Origin: Dolomedes plantarius | Lineage: Eukaryota; Arthropoda; Arachnida; Araneae; Dolomedidae | Assembly: GCA_907164885.2 (NCBI GenBank) | Contig: OU015496.1 | Coordinates: 182,797,374 to 182,861,373 of the forward strand | Length of the DNA: 64,000 nt | Direction of reading: 5' to 3' | In this document: one piece after another, positions 48,144 to 60,139 of the stretch | Layout: each line of letters opens with the position of its first letter | How positions within the stretch are numbered: the first letter of the stretch is position 1 | Notes under the pieces: model-generated | Databases searched by the model: none | What the model was told of the DNA's origin: nothing | Seen by the model: only the letters and a program-made list of their open reading frames with translations | Position numbers and translations under genes: made by a program

Positions 48144-48729
48144 TGTCGTGACCTTGTGGTTAAGTAACTCGTTTATGGCTTCCATGGACGCAGAAACCAC
48201 ACTTTCCTTACATATATACAGATATCTTGTTTATTCATATGTATATACAGCAACTATGATACGACATTTTCTCAAAAAACACAATCATAACTCGAAAACC
48301 AGAGAGAGAAATAGTCATAACTCAGTTCAATCTAGAGTCCAGCATAGACACAGCAAGCATGTCTCAATCATAGCTCCTCTCCCTCTCTCATCAGTTCTTA
48401 GTCTCTCAGTTCATAGCGATTCCTCTACCATCCGTTCTTTCTTTCTTTTATATCTCCTCTTTCAGAAAGTTCCAGATGATTCTAGAGAATTTAAGGTTAG
48501 CGGAGGAACCGAGCCTGCGGTTTTCCAGTCCGCTTGTGTGTCGGCACATCTGGTGTCGCAGGGAGCTGCGGTGGCTGTCATTAGTTTACCTTGAACTGTC
48601 CGTTAACGACTCTGTTTAACGACTTCTTAACGACCCTGTCAACTTTACTTAAAATGGTCGCATTTGAGGAGGCTTTATCCACTTAAGGAATGAATCCTTA
48701 AGCCCCACTATATGTGTTGGATCCTCACG
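48144..48729 (-). repeat. 5' LTR (minus-strand sense)
   Basis: Copy of 44908-45491. Its TATAAAA complement at 48446-48452 would be the promoter for minus-strand transcription into gag. Confidence 0.85.
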
Positions 48730-48734
48730 AACTA

Positions 48735-49019
48735 TATGAAAATCTTTTTTAAAATATCATGCAACGCATTCCTAATCTGCAGCTCTTTTTTTTTTCCCCT
48801 GTCCAATCCGAATTTTTCTAAACTATAATCTTTCCTTTAAATAGCTGTATTTTTTCTATATTATTGGATTTTTCCTGGTTTTTAGAGAGCAATATTTTTT
48901 ATGGTTGTATAGATCTTAAAGATATTAATGAATTAAGGGGTAAAAAAGTTATGGATATTTCAAATCAAGTAACTTTTAAAAGTTGCCCTTTTATTATCAT
49001 TCAAATAGATTTTACAGTA
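48735..49019. other. Unassigned sequence
   Basis: Nothing recognisable before the minisatellite. Confidence 0.4.
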
Positions 49020-49860
49020 GTATTTACTCTGCGTTTAACGAGTTTACTCCTCCTCGCTTGCCCATGCAAAGGCATATTTCGATTACCCATGCAAAGGCAT
49101 ATTTCGATTACCCATGCACAGGCACATTTTCCGAACAAAGTTCCACCGTTAAAGGCTTGATATTGTCTCTCTTTCTGTAGAAAATATAGTTTATGATTAT
49201 TTTTCATTAACTAATGAATTTTCATTTGTTAATGCTACTGTCTAATCAGATATTCTCTTTGTTTGACGAGTATACTCCTCGTTTGATTGTGATTACCCAT
49301 GCAGATGCACATTTTTAGATCAAAATTCCACCGTTGAAGGCTTGATATTCTCTTCCTTTCTATAAAATATATTTTTTATTATCATTTTTCATTAAGTAAG
49401 GAATTTCCATTAGCTAATACTACTATTTAATCAGACACTATTTAATCAGACATGTAATCTACTATTTAATCAGACATGTATGACGAGTGTACTCCTCCGC
49501 GCCTTATTATGATTTCCCATGCCCATGCACATTATCTGAATGATCCCCCTCCCCCTTTAAAGGCTTTATTTTCTCTTCCTTTCTTTTAAATATATATTTT
49601 ATGATTATTTTTCATTATCTAATGAATTTTCCTCAGCTAACCCTTCTAGTATTTAATAAGACATACTCTGCGTGTGACGAGTATACTCCTCCTCGCTTGA
49701 TCTTGATTACCCATGCAGATGCACAATTTCAGAACAAAATTCCACCGTTAAAGGTTTAATATTCTCTTCCTTTCTATAAAATATATAATTTATTATCATT
49801 TTTCACTAATTAATGAATTTTTATCAGCTAATGGTACTATTTAATCAGACATGTTGAAGC
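49020..49860 (+). repeat. ~190-225-bp minisatellite, four units
   Basis: Each unit has GACGAGTATACTCCTC, then GATTACCCATGCAxATGCAC, CCACCGTTAAAGGCTTGATA, TTCTCTTCCTTTCTATAAAA and CTATTTAATCAGAC. Anchors TTAAAGGCTT-type fall near 49148, 49333, 49558 and 49748. Short sub-duplications (CCCATGCAAAGGCATATTTC twice near 49062-49110; TATTTAATCAGACA three times near 49420-49480) show continuing slippage. Confidence 0.9.
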
Positions 49861-50610
49861 CCAGCTAAACGTTATGGTATGAAGACGTAGCCCATAGCGA
49901 CTTAAAACAAACTTGGTGAAACAAGTTAAAACACGAAACGGAATAATTCGAGAAGGAAATTTGCTTACAAATGTACAAAAGGTTTTATTAAACCTTAATA
50001 TTTACAAAACATTATTTATTACAATCATTTCCCTGGCTAACACAAGCCAAATATCATTATCCACGGTCTCTGTTCCAACCACAGCAAACCCGTGCAATCT
50101 CTCAAGAGATTAATAGGCTTTTCGCCGTCACAGACCCGACGCACTCCAGCGATGTCGGTCTAGCAAGTCGATGAGCTAAAAGTCGTTGTTTCACGGTTTC
50201 CGTCGCCACAGAGCAACCCGTGAGTAATTCTCGAAAGAGAACAGGTAGGCACACTGCCTTTCTCAAACCCGACCGCACTCCGCAAGTCGATGAGCTAAAA
50301 AAGTCGTCTCGACAAAGAAGGGGAGTCCTTTTATACTTCGACCAATTTTTCCAGAAGAATCCAGAAGACTCCACAAATTACTGGAACACTCTATACTTCC
50401 GGGGCCGATGGGGGTCACTTCCGCCCGCGCCGACCCTTTGAAGAATACCTGAAATCCATTTGGCCCGGGACATACTCCATTATTATCTAATTGAATGCCG
50501 TCGCTGATCTGCAACATACGTGCTGACTGCGGGGAGAAGAAAAGAATGTTATTTGGAGACTTTTGCACATTAGAGTTCCTTTTGATGTACCTGCAACACA
50601 TGTGGGAAAC
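49861..50610 (-). other. Possible solo LTR
   Basis: In minus sense it has TATAAAAGG near 50330 and AATAAAA near 49985-49993. Around the TATA, the plus strand reads TTCCAGAAGAATCCAGAAGA, close to TTCCAGAAGATTCTAGAGAA in the 45-kb LTR. The borders and target duplication could not be found. Two internal copies of GTCGATGAGCTAAAA (near 50166 and 50285). Confidence 0.3.
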
Positions 50611-51035
50611 TCATCAATTCCACCGGCTGTGTCTAATGAGAGGAGTGCCGATGTCAACGACATGACAATGGGTTTTAAAACGTCATTAACATTAAAACAA
50701 CCAGGGCGGTAAAAAATGACCGGGTATAACATTGGTATAAATAAGGACAGCTTACTTGTCGGCAGTTCTAGTGTTAAAGGGTTCTAAGTATGGGGAAGGG
50801 TTGGCAAAATAGGTTATTGGCTAAGTTCCTGGGACCGGTCCTGATAAACACATAATTTGTAGGAAATCTCACCAGTAATTAGTACCATACACTATATATT
50901 CCTAACGTCGTTGTTTCCAACGCGGCAAGCACTTCATCTATTACGACATTCGCCCATCCACACCGCAAATTTGTTGGCTTCTTTATTATGGGAGCACAGT
51001 ATAGGTGAGCCAGTATAGCTCCCTAATCTCAGCTG
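50611..51035. other. Unassigned sequence
   Basis: No gene recognised. Confidence 0.4.
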
Positions 51036-51128
51036 TGTCCTCGGACAAGCGGGAATCGAAACCCATCTTGGCGACAAAAGCACTTAGAGAATGTCCATGG
51101 GCCAAATCACTGTGCTACCCAGCCGGCT
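51036..51128 (-). other. tRNA-derived SINE head
   Basis: The minus strand reads AGCCGGCTGGGTAGCACAGT (D-arm/A-box like) and GGGTTTCGATTCCC (B-box, 51051-51064), arranged as in tRNA-derived SINEs. The remaining body was not delimited. Confidence 0.55.
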
Positions 51129-51291
51129 TATTCCAAACGTTACTTGCATCTTTTATACTTTTACGTACAACAATTGTGTATACTCCCCGACATTTTAGCT
51201 GTTTTTACGATTCTCTCAGATTAAGTGAGAATGTCTTAATCGACAAGTGTCCCGCATTGGCAAACAACATTATATGCAGCTAAACGCAATT

Positions 51292-51652
51292 CAGTGCTGG
51301 AATCCGGTTAATTGGACCACTGGTTAGGGCCTGTTCACATATGAGTCCGTTGCTTTGCGTTAAGGAAAAGATGACGTTGAGACGAGAATAAACCAATCAT
51401 AGGCGTTAAAAATTTCATTGCTAATCGTTTGGAGGCATATGATTGGTTTATTTTCGTCTCAACGTCATCTTTTCCTTAACGCAACGCAACGGACTCCTAT
51501 GTGAACAGGCCCTTAATCGGACCAAATCCTAAAGAACCGAAACAAATCCTATTGAATAAGCCTAATAGGGCATGTTCGTGTAATTGGACCAGCCGGTTAT
51601 TAGGACCAAAATGATCGCGTCCCGATGTGGTCCGATTAACCGGAATCGACTG
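51292..51652. mobile_element. Pogo-like MITE holding a Harbinger-like MITE
   Basis: The ends CAGTGCTGGAATCCGGTTAA and the complement of CAGTCGATTCCGGTTAATCG are inverted matches. TA follows the right end; TT precedes the left. Interior GGACCAAAATGAT-like sequence lies on the right only. A 186-bp foldback element splits it. Confidence 0.75.
51327..51512. mobile_element. Harbinger-like foldback MITE H1, copy 1
   Basis: The ends are GGGCCTGTTCACATA with arms of about 75 bp (GTTGAGACGAGAATAAACCA in the left arm and its near-complement in the right). TTA lies at 51324-51326 and 51513-51515. This is typical TWA targeting by PIF/Harbinger. It is nested in the pogo-like MITE. Confidence 0.88.
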
Positions 51653-52541
51653 TACACCTGAAAACTCGAAGCAAAATTTAATTTCGTGTGATTCGTCTTG
51701 CATAGAAAAGCTTTAAATTTCGAAAGATATTTTTAAAATACAGTAAGATAATGGAAGACCGAGAAAAAATGGTTTTACACTAAAGTGGGTGATAAATCTC
51801 GTTGTTATTACTAATGCCCCCTGGACGGAAGTTCCAGACCAGGCCTAAATAGTCTTTGCCAGCTGAAGTGTGCGGCTCTGATTTATAATAGCATCACAAG
51901 GGTCGGTGTTCGTCTTAGCTAAGTGCCACCTCAGTTTTGACTGAGCAAGCCTAGCAGCGACATATGGGGGAATCGAACACTCTCTCACCCTCTGTGACCT
52001 TATAGATTGACTTTTCGGTCTACGGATTTAACGCGCTCATATATCCGTCCTAGACACGGAGGTATTTAATGGTGCTGGTCAGGATTCTATCCGAGGACCC
52101 CTCGCTACCACTAAGATACCTCCGGCCCATAAATGTGGTAAAGACTATAAAATTTAAACATTATCGCGGTATGTTTCCAAAGGAGATAGAAAACTTCTTT
52201 CCCCACCCAGAACATTCGTGGTTTGGGCCGAACCAGAACACGTTATTTGTATCAAAACATTTGAAAATCTAGCACTTTGTCGATTTTCTTTCAAGGAAGT
52301 TTCATATAAAATATTTTTCTCCAAAGGGTAATGGATAAGCTACTTCAATACCATAAAATTGGCAGAAATTAGAAAGTATTCCTATGAAATTTAATGTCCT
52401 CTGTTTCACTTTATCATAGCTCTATCGTGTTGTAACAAAATCTCCCCATAAAAAAAAGTGGTGATATGTTCTTTTTTAATACTATACATTATTCTAATTA
52501 GATGTTTATATTTCTCGTGGGGACGATCGTAGTAACAGATT
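51653..52541. other. Unassigned, with a tRNA-like trace
   Basis: No gene is supported. On the minus strand 51966-52055 shows TATGAGCGCGTTAAATCCG and GTGTTCGATTCCCCC, a likely tRNA-derived SINE head. Confidence 0.4.
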
Positions 52542-52595
52542 TTAGGACCTGTTCACATAGAATCCGTCAGCGGCAGCATTACCTGTATTGAAATA

Positions 52596-54009
52596 CACTG
52601 TCACAAAAAAATATATGCTCCCAGAAGAAATCAAGCTACTATCACGAAACTTGGAAGGATTGTAGTCTGGTAAGAGATGTGCAAATGATTAAAATTTTGA
52701 CGCCAATGAGACAAGGGTAAGCGCGCTATGCGCATATGAGATGCGCAGCTTGGAGAGTTTAAAAGCATGATTGCTCCTGCTATAGGGTTATTCAAACAAA
52801 TCTGTCGACTTGGACGGTATTGTGACTAGAGATGCCTCTGAAACATAACCGGCGACAGTACGAACAATTGTCGGACTTTGAGAGGGGGAGTATAGTAGGC
52901 CTCAGAGAAGCAGGTTGGTAGAAGAGGCGTATCGGCCGCCACCCCGGTCGGAGAGATATGATAGTTCCTCGGTGCTGGCAACAATGGATCACGGAAGGGA
53001 TAATCTACCGTCGCGGAGAGTCAGGGCGTCCCAGGAACACAAGTGCGCGAGTATCGCGCAATCATAAGAGCGGCCACGTCCGCACCAACAACGTCGCTAG
53101 AATCGGTTCGACGCCATTTACCACCTTCCAGACATCCGGTAGTATCAAGGGAAACAATTAGAAGATGACTGGCCGACGCAGGTATAAGGAGCCGACGTCC
53201 ATTAAGACGCCTACCACTGACCTCACATCATAGGCAGTGTCGATTGGATTTTTGCCGACCTCAGGTAAGCTGGAGTGTGACCTACTGGAGGCGTATGATC
53301 GTCAGCGATGAATCCCGGTGCAGTATCAATGCTGGTGACCAGTGCATACGCGTGTGGAGGCGGCCAGGCCACCGGTCCGATCCGACATTTGTTGTCGAGA
53401 GGCATACGGTGATTACACAAGGTGTGACAGTGTGGAGAGCGATTTGTTGGGACACACGATTTTCTCGAGTCGTCCTTCAACACACTTTGAAGCACGCAGT
53501 TACGTGGACGAGATTTTAACGCCAGTTGTACTGCCTATGCTATCAAGTCGCCCAGGTGCAGTTTATCAGCAAGACAACGCTCGTTCACATACTGCGCGAC
53601 TCTTCTAACAATGTCTTCAAGGATATGACGTACTCCCATGTCCTGCCAGATCACCAGACCTCTCGCCAATAGAGCACGTCTGGGACGTGCTTGGAAAGCA
53701 ACTGCAGCCGCCCGGAATACTGGTGAATTAACTGCCCAGTTGCAAAGATTATGGCATGATATTCCGCATGAGGTCATAGGTGACCTCATTGATTCGATGC
53801 TCCGCCGTGTTTCGGCTTGTATAACTGCCACAGGTGGATTTACTACTTACTGATTTGTAACCTTTTTCATGCCATATCTTCTTAATAAAACGGTCTGTTC
53901 TTCTGAATTTGTAATCATTTGCTTATCTCCTCACACACTACATACATGTTAAGTTTCATGATAGTAGCTCGTTTCCTTTTGGGTGCATATATTTTTTTGT
54001 GACAGAGTG
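52596..54009 (+). mobile_element. Tc1-like element, copy 2 (7.5 kb family)
   Basis: The left end CACTGTCACAAAAAAATATA has lost CT relative to the right end (complement of CACTCTGTCACAAAAAAATA). TA at 52594-52595 and 54010-54011. At 1414 bp it is close to full length and keeps the part missing from the copy at 7527. Confidence 0.93.
52832..53853 (+). pseudogene. Tc1-like (Tcb-type) transposase, frameshifted
   Basis: It starts MPLKHNRRQYEQLSDFERG (helix-turn-helix), then GLREAGW, a second HTH with WQQWITEG, and a GRPRNTSAR hinge. The DDE domain follows: WRRMIVSDESRCSIN (first Asp, 53307-53309), VWRRPGHRSDPTFVVERHT, VYQQDNARSHTARLF (second Asp, 53574-53576), SPDLSPIEHVWDVLGKQLQP (Glu, 53672-53674). 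It ends at GFTTY and a stop (53851-53853). The 1022-nt span is not a multiple of three, and several frameshifts and stops break it, but all three catalytic residues are still encoded. It is a degenerate member of the family seen at 7684-8585. Confidence 0.9.
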
Positions 54010-54133
54010 TATATTTAACCAATTACAAACCTCCAAACGATCAGCCACGAAATTGTTTAGACCTGTGATTGGTTTAAAATATGTCAATACGAGTAACACT
54101 GACACTTACGGACTCTATGTGAACAGACCCTTA

Positions 54134-56825
54134 GGGTTTCAAAGTATATGATGACAATTAGTCGGTGATTTATTAACGAGTATCATGTTTTTTGAAGGAC
54201 AAGCGGGGTCATTGAAAAATATAGAGACACAGATACAATATAAATGGCTCAAGAACTATTCAGTATATCATCTCACCGTTTTGTTGGCTGGATATATGTT
54301 CTTCATATAATTTCGCTGCAAAACCACTCTATACCGAATCATTTTTCCACTGTTTCCAAAACTGAGTGTTGTACGTTATATTTAAGGATGTAATATAATT
54401 GCCGCAATGGCACCTTCGCAAATTTTTAGTTTTCAGATATTGATTGATAGGAGAGTATAAAATTTCTATGTGCTAGGTTGTTCAGGTTATTATAACGATA
54501 CCGACCTTGACTTAATGCACAGCTTGTCTCGTGTCTCAACTCTTTAAAAGTGTGTGAATATGTTGAGCTTCTTTTTCTTATTTTAGTCCCTCAATGAAAC
54601 CCGAATTTTGGAAGAAAGGAAAAACCCAATTCAGAACTTTGTCATAACCGTTCTCCAGTGCTTTATTTATTTTTTTTAAAGAGGGGGGGGGGGGGGGTTC
54701 GTGATTTTGCTGCCTCCCCATTTTTCCTGGAGGTGTTATTGCATGTTGGATGCTTATCTCTTGCCGCATTGTCCTCGTAATCCAATCATCTGTTAAAAGG
54801 AGGAGGACCGTACACTTCAACAGCTGTCCGTGGTCCACAATAGGTGACAGAGACCGACAATGGGCCCAATAGAAAGGGAACACGCCGCCCCGAAAAGATG
54901 TTTTGACGCGTAAATGGTCTGACAATGAGCTCCACGAGCGCCGCCTGTTGTTTGGTGAAAATATGAAGCAGGCAGTGGTACTTAGAAGAAGTGATTTGTC
55001 ATAACAATTTGTAGGGTTTTTGTGTCTGGGAGAGTTGAATTGGGGTACCGAGTTTGTTTTGTTGCCGCGTAGAAATTATGATTTTGAGAGGCTGCAACAA
55101 AACACACACACACACATACAAGCAGTTTACATCCAATGGGTAGGACAGACATTGGAGACTTGCTATTATGTTCCACCACGGAGACATATTTGGCAACAGA
55201 TATGATATTAGATTAGAGGAGGCTTTTCTTTTTTTTCTGTATATACCTCTTTAGAGCCCATTTGAAGTTCAGATCCAAACACAGTGGTTTAGTATTAATT
55301 ATTTGGATGGACTCATTTAGCGCCTCATTTTAGCAAAGTTTTCCTTGTAGTCTGTAACTTAACAAATGTATTTTTGAAACAAATAATAAATCTCCCTTGA
55401 AACTGTTATAGGAAGACGTTCTGTTTTTAATCTTCTTCGTAAATGCTAAATAAATTAATTCTTTTTAATAAGTAACACATGTGCAGCTGGCTGCACCAGG
55501 CTCTGATTAACTTCCCCATTACAAAAAGAAACTAGGGTAAGGAGAACTAAGATGAGATCAAGGAAAAAAGTGATAGAGCAAAGCAGATGAACTGCAGTTT
55601 ATGTATTACGCTTCTGTGTTTCATAACCAATTTTTTCATAAGAGTAATCAGGAAATTCCTTAAAATTTCTGAAATGAAGAACGACTAGTTAATAAGTTTT
55701 AACATTTTGTACTTTGAACATTATTTCAAAAGAAGCACCTTGTTTCTCTATTATAAATTATTTTTGGTACAAATAATTAGGCCTGGTTTTCTATGCTTTC
55801 TCGTATTAGTCTTTAGAATAAATTTTGTTTGAAACTATATTCATTCTTAGGTCTATGTGAGGTGAAAGTTAAGGGAATTTTAACAATTTGAGAATGCATG
55901 ATACATGTACATATAACTAATTCATTGATTCTTTAAACCTAAGCAGGGCAAAAAGATAAATTATTGTGACATGTCGATACTAAGTCAGCTTGTTTTAAAT
56001 TGTAAAATAGTAATCAGGTAATTTATACTCATTGGTAGATATCCAAAATGATAATCTGCTATCCAGTGATATCATAACTGAGGACTCGCAAACAAAACTT
56101 GAGAAAAAATGGAAAAGTAGCATATTGTACTCAAAAACTATGGTACCACTATAAATAGCATTATTGTCCTTACACGAATCTAGACGTAACTGTGCAATGT
56201 ATACGTTATTACCATATAGATTTGCATTCGCAGATTACTATTTAAAAAAAACTATTTATCACTGTATTTAAAAATATTTTTCATAGGTTTAAGAATATGA
56301 GAATCAAATGGCTCTTGGCTATGTATAAGGAATGATACCACGAAATTAGAAAGGATTTGAAGTTCCATTCTACGTTGATATATCAGAATTCTGTGTAGAC
56401 CATCTGATATTATGGGGAGATTCGGGAATTTATGAAAGTACCATTTCTTAAAACGGTCATAAATCGTATGAGAGAAAAGTACTAAAAATTCATGGTTCTA
56501 AGAGATTGTTTGACTGTCTAATTTTGAGATATTCTTTCGATTTGTAAAGAGAAAAAAATTCGGGCAGCTTTAAATGTAAATAAGAGAAAATTTAATGGTA
56601 AACGAAAAAGGCTCTTGCTTCCAATAGAGAGTTTTAAAACAAGACATGTGGGTCACATGCTTTGGCTATAGCAGTGGTACTAGTGCTGCATGATGAATTA
56701 TATTATACATTTATTTGCTAAAATGTAAGCCTATTTCTTGTTGCCTTTATATCTTCCATTTGTACGTGTTCCAGTATATATGTCTTTAATATTTTATTCT
56801 TATCATGGAAAGACCAGATAATTTT
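54134..56825. other. Unassigned AT-rich sequence
   Basis: No gene recognised. A G14 run at 54683-54698 and a short CA run at 55101-55115 are the only simple repeats. The frame at 54578-54925 (minus) has no domain. Confidence 0.4.
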
Positions 56826-56912
56826 CAGAGTATCCTGTAGATGATGGGATACCCCATCAAGAATGTTGTTATTTTATACAGTATTTTGTTGAAAATAATA
56901 CTGTATACATTT
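56826..56912 (+). repeat. Dispersed repeat with intact Helitron target
   Basis: TTTTCAGAGTATCCTGTAGA onward matches 62974-63056. Here GAAAATAA is followed directly by TACT, whereas at 63056 a Helitron-like element intervenes. It contains a hairpin (TACAGTATTTT against AAAATAATACTGTA). Confidence 0.75.
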
Positions 56913-57603
56913 AATGCAATTTTTCAAAAACTATCAGACGCAAAACATTTAATCTTTATTGTATTCGATGTTTTTACTATTCACATTTTAGATAGTAAGT
57001 GTTTTGCTTTATGAAACTAAACGTATCAGAACTTTCGTTCAAAAACACTGATAAAAAATTCTACGAGATTTATAACATTCTGCTTTGAGAAAAGACATCT
57101 TTTAAAGATTGATATCCTTATTAAAATTATAAGGTACTGTTTCTAAAAGATGTTTTGACGAATTATTACACGGGAAAAATCTTATAAATTTCAGAAATAT
57201 CTCATGTTAATTCTGTGAACAAATTATGCCCTTAAATGGAAAGTGCTCGATTCGGTGTATTAAAAATTAATAGAATTATTTTTATCAAGTATAGAAAGTT
57301 ACTTTAAGCTTTGTTATCAAATTTTTATATTAACAAATCATTTACTGAACAGAAATTATGCCATTTATTTAGCATAGCAAAATGTATCTCTCTATTCTAA
57401 TAAAAAGTAACTCCCGCTGCCACTGTCAAAAGCTTGTCACGCTATCTCCTCCAAAACCGCTGGGGGTATGGAGTCGAGAGCTATACCAATGGATGCAGAA
57501 AAATGGGGGGGGGACCAAAGTAAGACATAATTCATCTTCGTTGGACTTTAGGTTTTTTTTAAACTTTCTGTTTTGTGGGAAAATATTGACTTTTGTGGGA
57601 AAA
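56913..57603. other. Unassigned sequence
   Basis: Nothing recognisable. The 115-codon frame at 57382-57729 runs into the adjacent repeat and is not a gene. Confidence 0.4.
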
Positions 57604-58508
57604 TATGTTTTTATTAACTCGCTTTCTTGTTTGTTTCTTTGTGCGTGTATATGTTTGTCCGGTACAAATCTTGCAATCGATTTTTCACTAACTTTCCGAC
57701 TATCTAGACATTTGAAACTTTTAGAATAGCTCAGAACACGATGACAATGCATTATTTTAATACTTTTAGCCATCTTTAAGCAGAATTGAATTCTCTTTCA
57801 GTTAATTTTGTTTTGTAGACTGGTGCAGCCATCTATCGGCCGGGACGGGAACGAAAAGTTAAACGCAAGTTAACTTCCAATTAACTTCATTTTCTTTCGA
57901 GTTGATGGGATGATTCATCAGAAACATTTTTAAAAAGTATTTTTTAATACGTAGAATTGTCAAGTTTATATGATTCAACAGAAAATTTAAAAACATGGTA
58001 TATAAAAAGTTCTTTTTATCTTGTAATTATTCATCTTCAGATTACGATAACTCGCCAAAAAATGATCGTAGAATTTTGATCTTTTTACAATCTAAGACTA
58101 CAGACATTTCTCTTTCAAACTAGACCTCATTTGTTTAAAAATATTTTAAAACAGACTAATATTTTCATCAATAGAGGAAACACAGTTTTTCAAGAAATAT
58201 CGTTCCCTATGTGGATGTAATATCGATGTTCCTCGAGTTTTTATCTTACAAAGAAAATATTTATATCATTTGGAAGCTGAAAGCTTTCTTATTCATATAA
58301 ACCTCATTTCAAGTCTATATCTTAAATTTTCGATTTTTGATTGAATTTTAAAGCTGATAATTCAACAGTGATGAAACGCCCTTCGCATTAAGGGTGACAA
58401 CAGTAAATGGATGGAAGCTGTTACATTGCCCGATAATCACCCCTATGTATCTCGCTATTAGCCATAACAGAGGAAGGAGCATAGCGAGCCTAGGGGCGAA
58501 GCCCCTAG
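57604..58508 (+). mobile_element. Helitron-like family 2, 905 bp
   Basis: It shares its first ~430 bp with 38687-39122. It ends CTAG followed by T, and the last 19 bp form an exact hairpin (CTAGGGGC, GAA, GCCCCTAG; 58490-58508). The 5' end is placed where homology begins (TATGTTTTTATTAACTCGC), so it may be off by a few bases and no 5'-TC is certain. There is no coding. Confidence 0.55.
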
Positions 58509-60139
58509 TTTTTTAAAAATAAGTTACAACAACTTACAGTATGCGAAGAATCTTCACCTTACTGTATAGTAAAAATAAAAGTTTTATAGCTAAAAATTTT
58601 TTTGGAAAAAAAAATGGTTTTCTCCGAGAGGTTTCAATAGAAGAGCAAAGCATTTTATTTCTTATCCAGTTCAGATACGATAACGCCACAATGAGAGTAT
58701 ATTTTTCAGTAAATTCCAAATTTATTCCAAAATGGATATAAAAAAAAGACTACATTAGCCGAAAAGCTAGAAAACTCCTCTTTGATCGAGAAATTTAGTT
58801 TTTGGTTTGAGAGAAATCGAATTGTAATCCCTTTCCACTTTTTCTCAGCTATAAGCCTGAACACAAGATGTTGTTCACAGCATAGTTCACGACACAAAAT
58901 CAAAACATATTTCCCTCTTACAAATTGAATTATTTTCTATCCCCTTCCCCCCTCTTGTGTGTTCATAACTTTATTTCCTCACTAAGTGTCCACCATAATT
59001 GAAAGTACCATCACCAAGTACAGCAACAAGTGGGCAACTCAGTCCCTATCTATTGGATTAAGGGTGCATTAGATCCAAATCATAAATAAGAACACCAAAC
59101 TCAACTCAAATTTTTTTTTCATTGTATATTTTGCCCTAAACCCAAACGGTGTACATTAGCTTTTAAGAACCCGCGGTAACGCAATTATCAGGCTAAGCTT
59201 TTGCTAAATATTTTTAGCGCCTAAAAAGCGCCTTTCGGCGCCTCCGATGTAATTAAATTAACCTCCGCTCATAAACGTGTTATCTGCTAACCCATAGAAA
59301 AAAAAATTTCCCCCTTAATCAAATTAAGGATCGCCAGATCCCGCTGAAAGTCTATGAATATGGAAAAGGTGTGTGCTTTTTTTCATATCCAAATATCTAT
59401 TTTTTTTCTTTGCAATGTAAAGAAGGAGTGCAGCTTTTATTTTCGTAGTTTCAAACTCATTACCAAAGTTTAATAAAGTCTCGCTTATTGTTGTTGTTTG
59501 ATGATTAACCAAATATGAGTATTATTTTTTTCGTTCTTCCCGCCCACCATCTTTACTGCATTAACTCTTCTCTTACGGACGCATAGAAATATGAACTCCA
59601 TAAATGAATTTCTGTTGTTTGTGCTTTTGCTCCCACACCATCAGTCGCTTCGCTCTTTCTATTTATAATGTGATCAGTGGAGGTCATAAAACTGGATGGA
59701 CTTATTCATAATCTATTTTCTGTTAATGTGGAACAGTGATTTCCAAAATTTTTCAAATTATCGATCCTGTGGGGGTTAAATAACTTCCCATTGACTCCGA
59801 ATCAATGAAGCAAATTAATTCTATTTATTTATTACATAACCTTAGTAAACAAAATTAACATAGCATGATTCAAAAGTTTAAACAGGCCGTAAGTAGCTAC
59901 GGTTTCACGCTCCGAACATTCTTCACAGAACGCACAGAAGGAAGTGCTGCTGTATTCGCCGTGAAGCAGTTTTTAAAGTCTGACTGGCGCCTCCCAAGCT
60001 GACGTCAGTCGGTTTTAGTTGAAGTAAATATGCGATCGCTACAACCCATTTAGGGAATTCTAAAGTACGCCATTGACATCCTTAATTCTTTTTTGAAAAT
60101 AGGCTTGACTCAACCTAAGTTAAATTTTTCTGTTGTTAT
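58509..60139. other. Unique sequence with a possible conserved pocket
   Basis: No gene recognised. 59160-59290 has moderate GC and GCGCC repeats (AGCGCCT, AAGCGCCTTT, CGGCGCCTCC). Confidence 0.35.

Larger units (their letters stand above)
44908..48729 (-). mobile_element. LTR retrotransposon with gag/protease remains only
   Basis: Direct LTRs of about 585 bp (44908-45491, 48144-48729) enclose 2.65 kb. AACTA occurs at 44903-44907 and 48730-48734, a likely target duplication. Minus-strand coding runs from the right LTR. Beside it, TGGCGCAGCCGAC (48125-48138, minus) starts with TGG as primer-binding sites do. A gag-like coiled coil, a CCHC knuckle and an aspartic protease motif follow in order. 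No reverse transcriptase, RNase H or integrase is visible in the 850 bp left before the 3' LTR. The element is therefore a non-autonomous derivative, probably Ty3-like. Confidence 0.85.
52545..54130. mobile_element. Harbinger-like MITE H1, copy 2, split by Tc1
   Basis: GGACCTGTTCACATAGAATC at the left and the complement of GGGTCTGTTCACATAGAGTC at the right. TTA at 52542-52544 and 54131-54133. Deleting the Tc1-like insert leaves about 170 bp whose two arms stay complementary through the insertion point. Confidence 0.85.

Noticed and set aside
54683..54698. Telomeric or G-quadruplex repeat
   Set aside because: A single G homopolymer; no repeated G-tract unit.
55240..55300. Third copy of the 25.9/28.3-kb duplication
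   Set aside because: Only a short, gapped resemblance (TTGAAGTTC and ACAGTGGTTTA); not enough to claim homology.
57382..57773. 115-codon frames on both strands
   Set aside because: They run across the start of a repeat also found at 38687, without domain or conservation.
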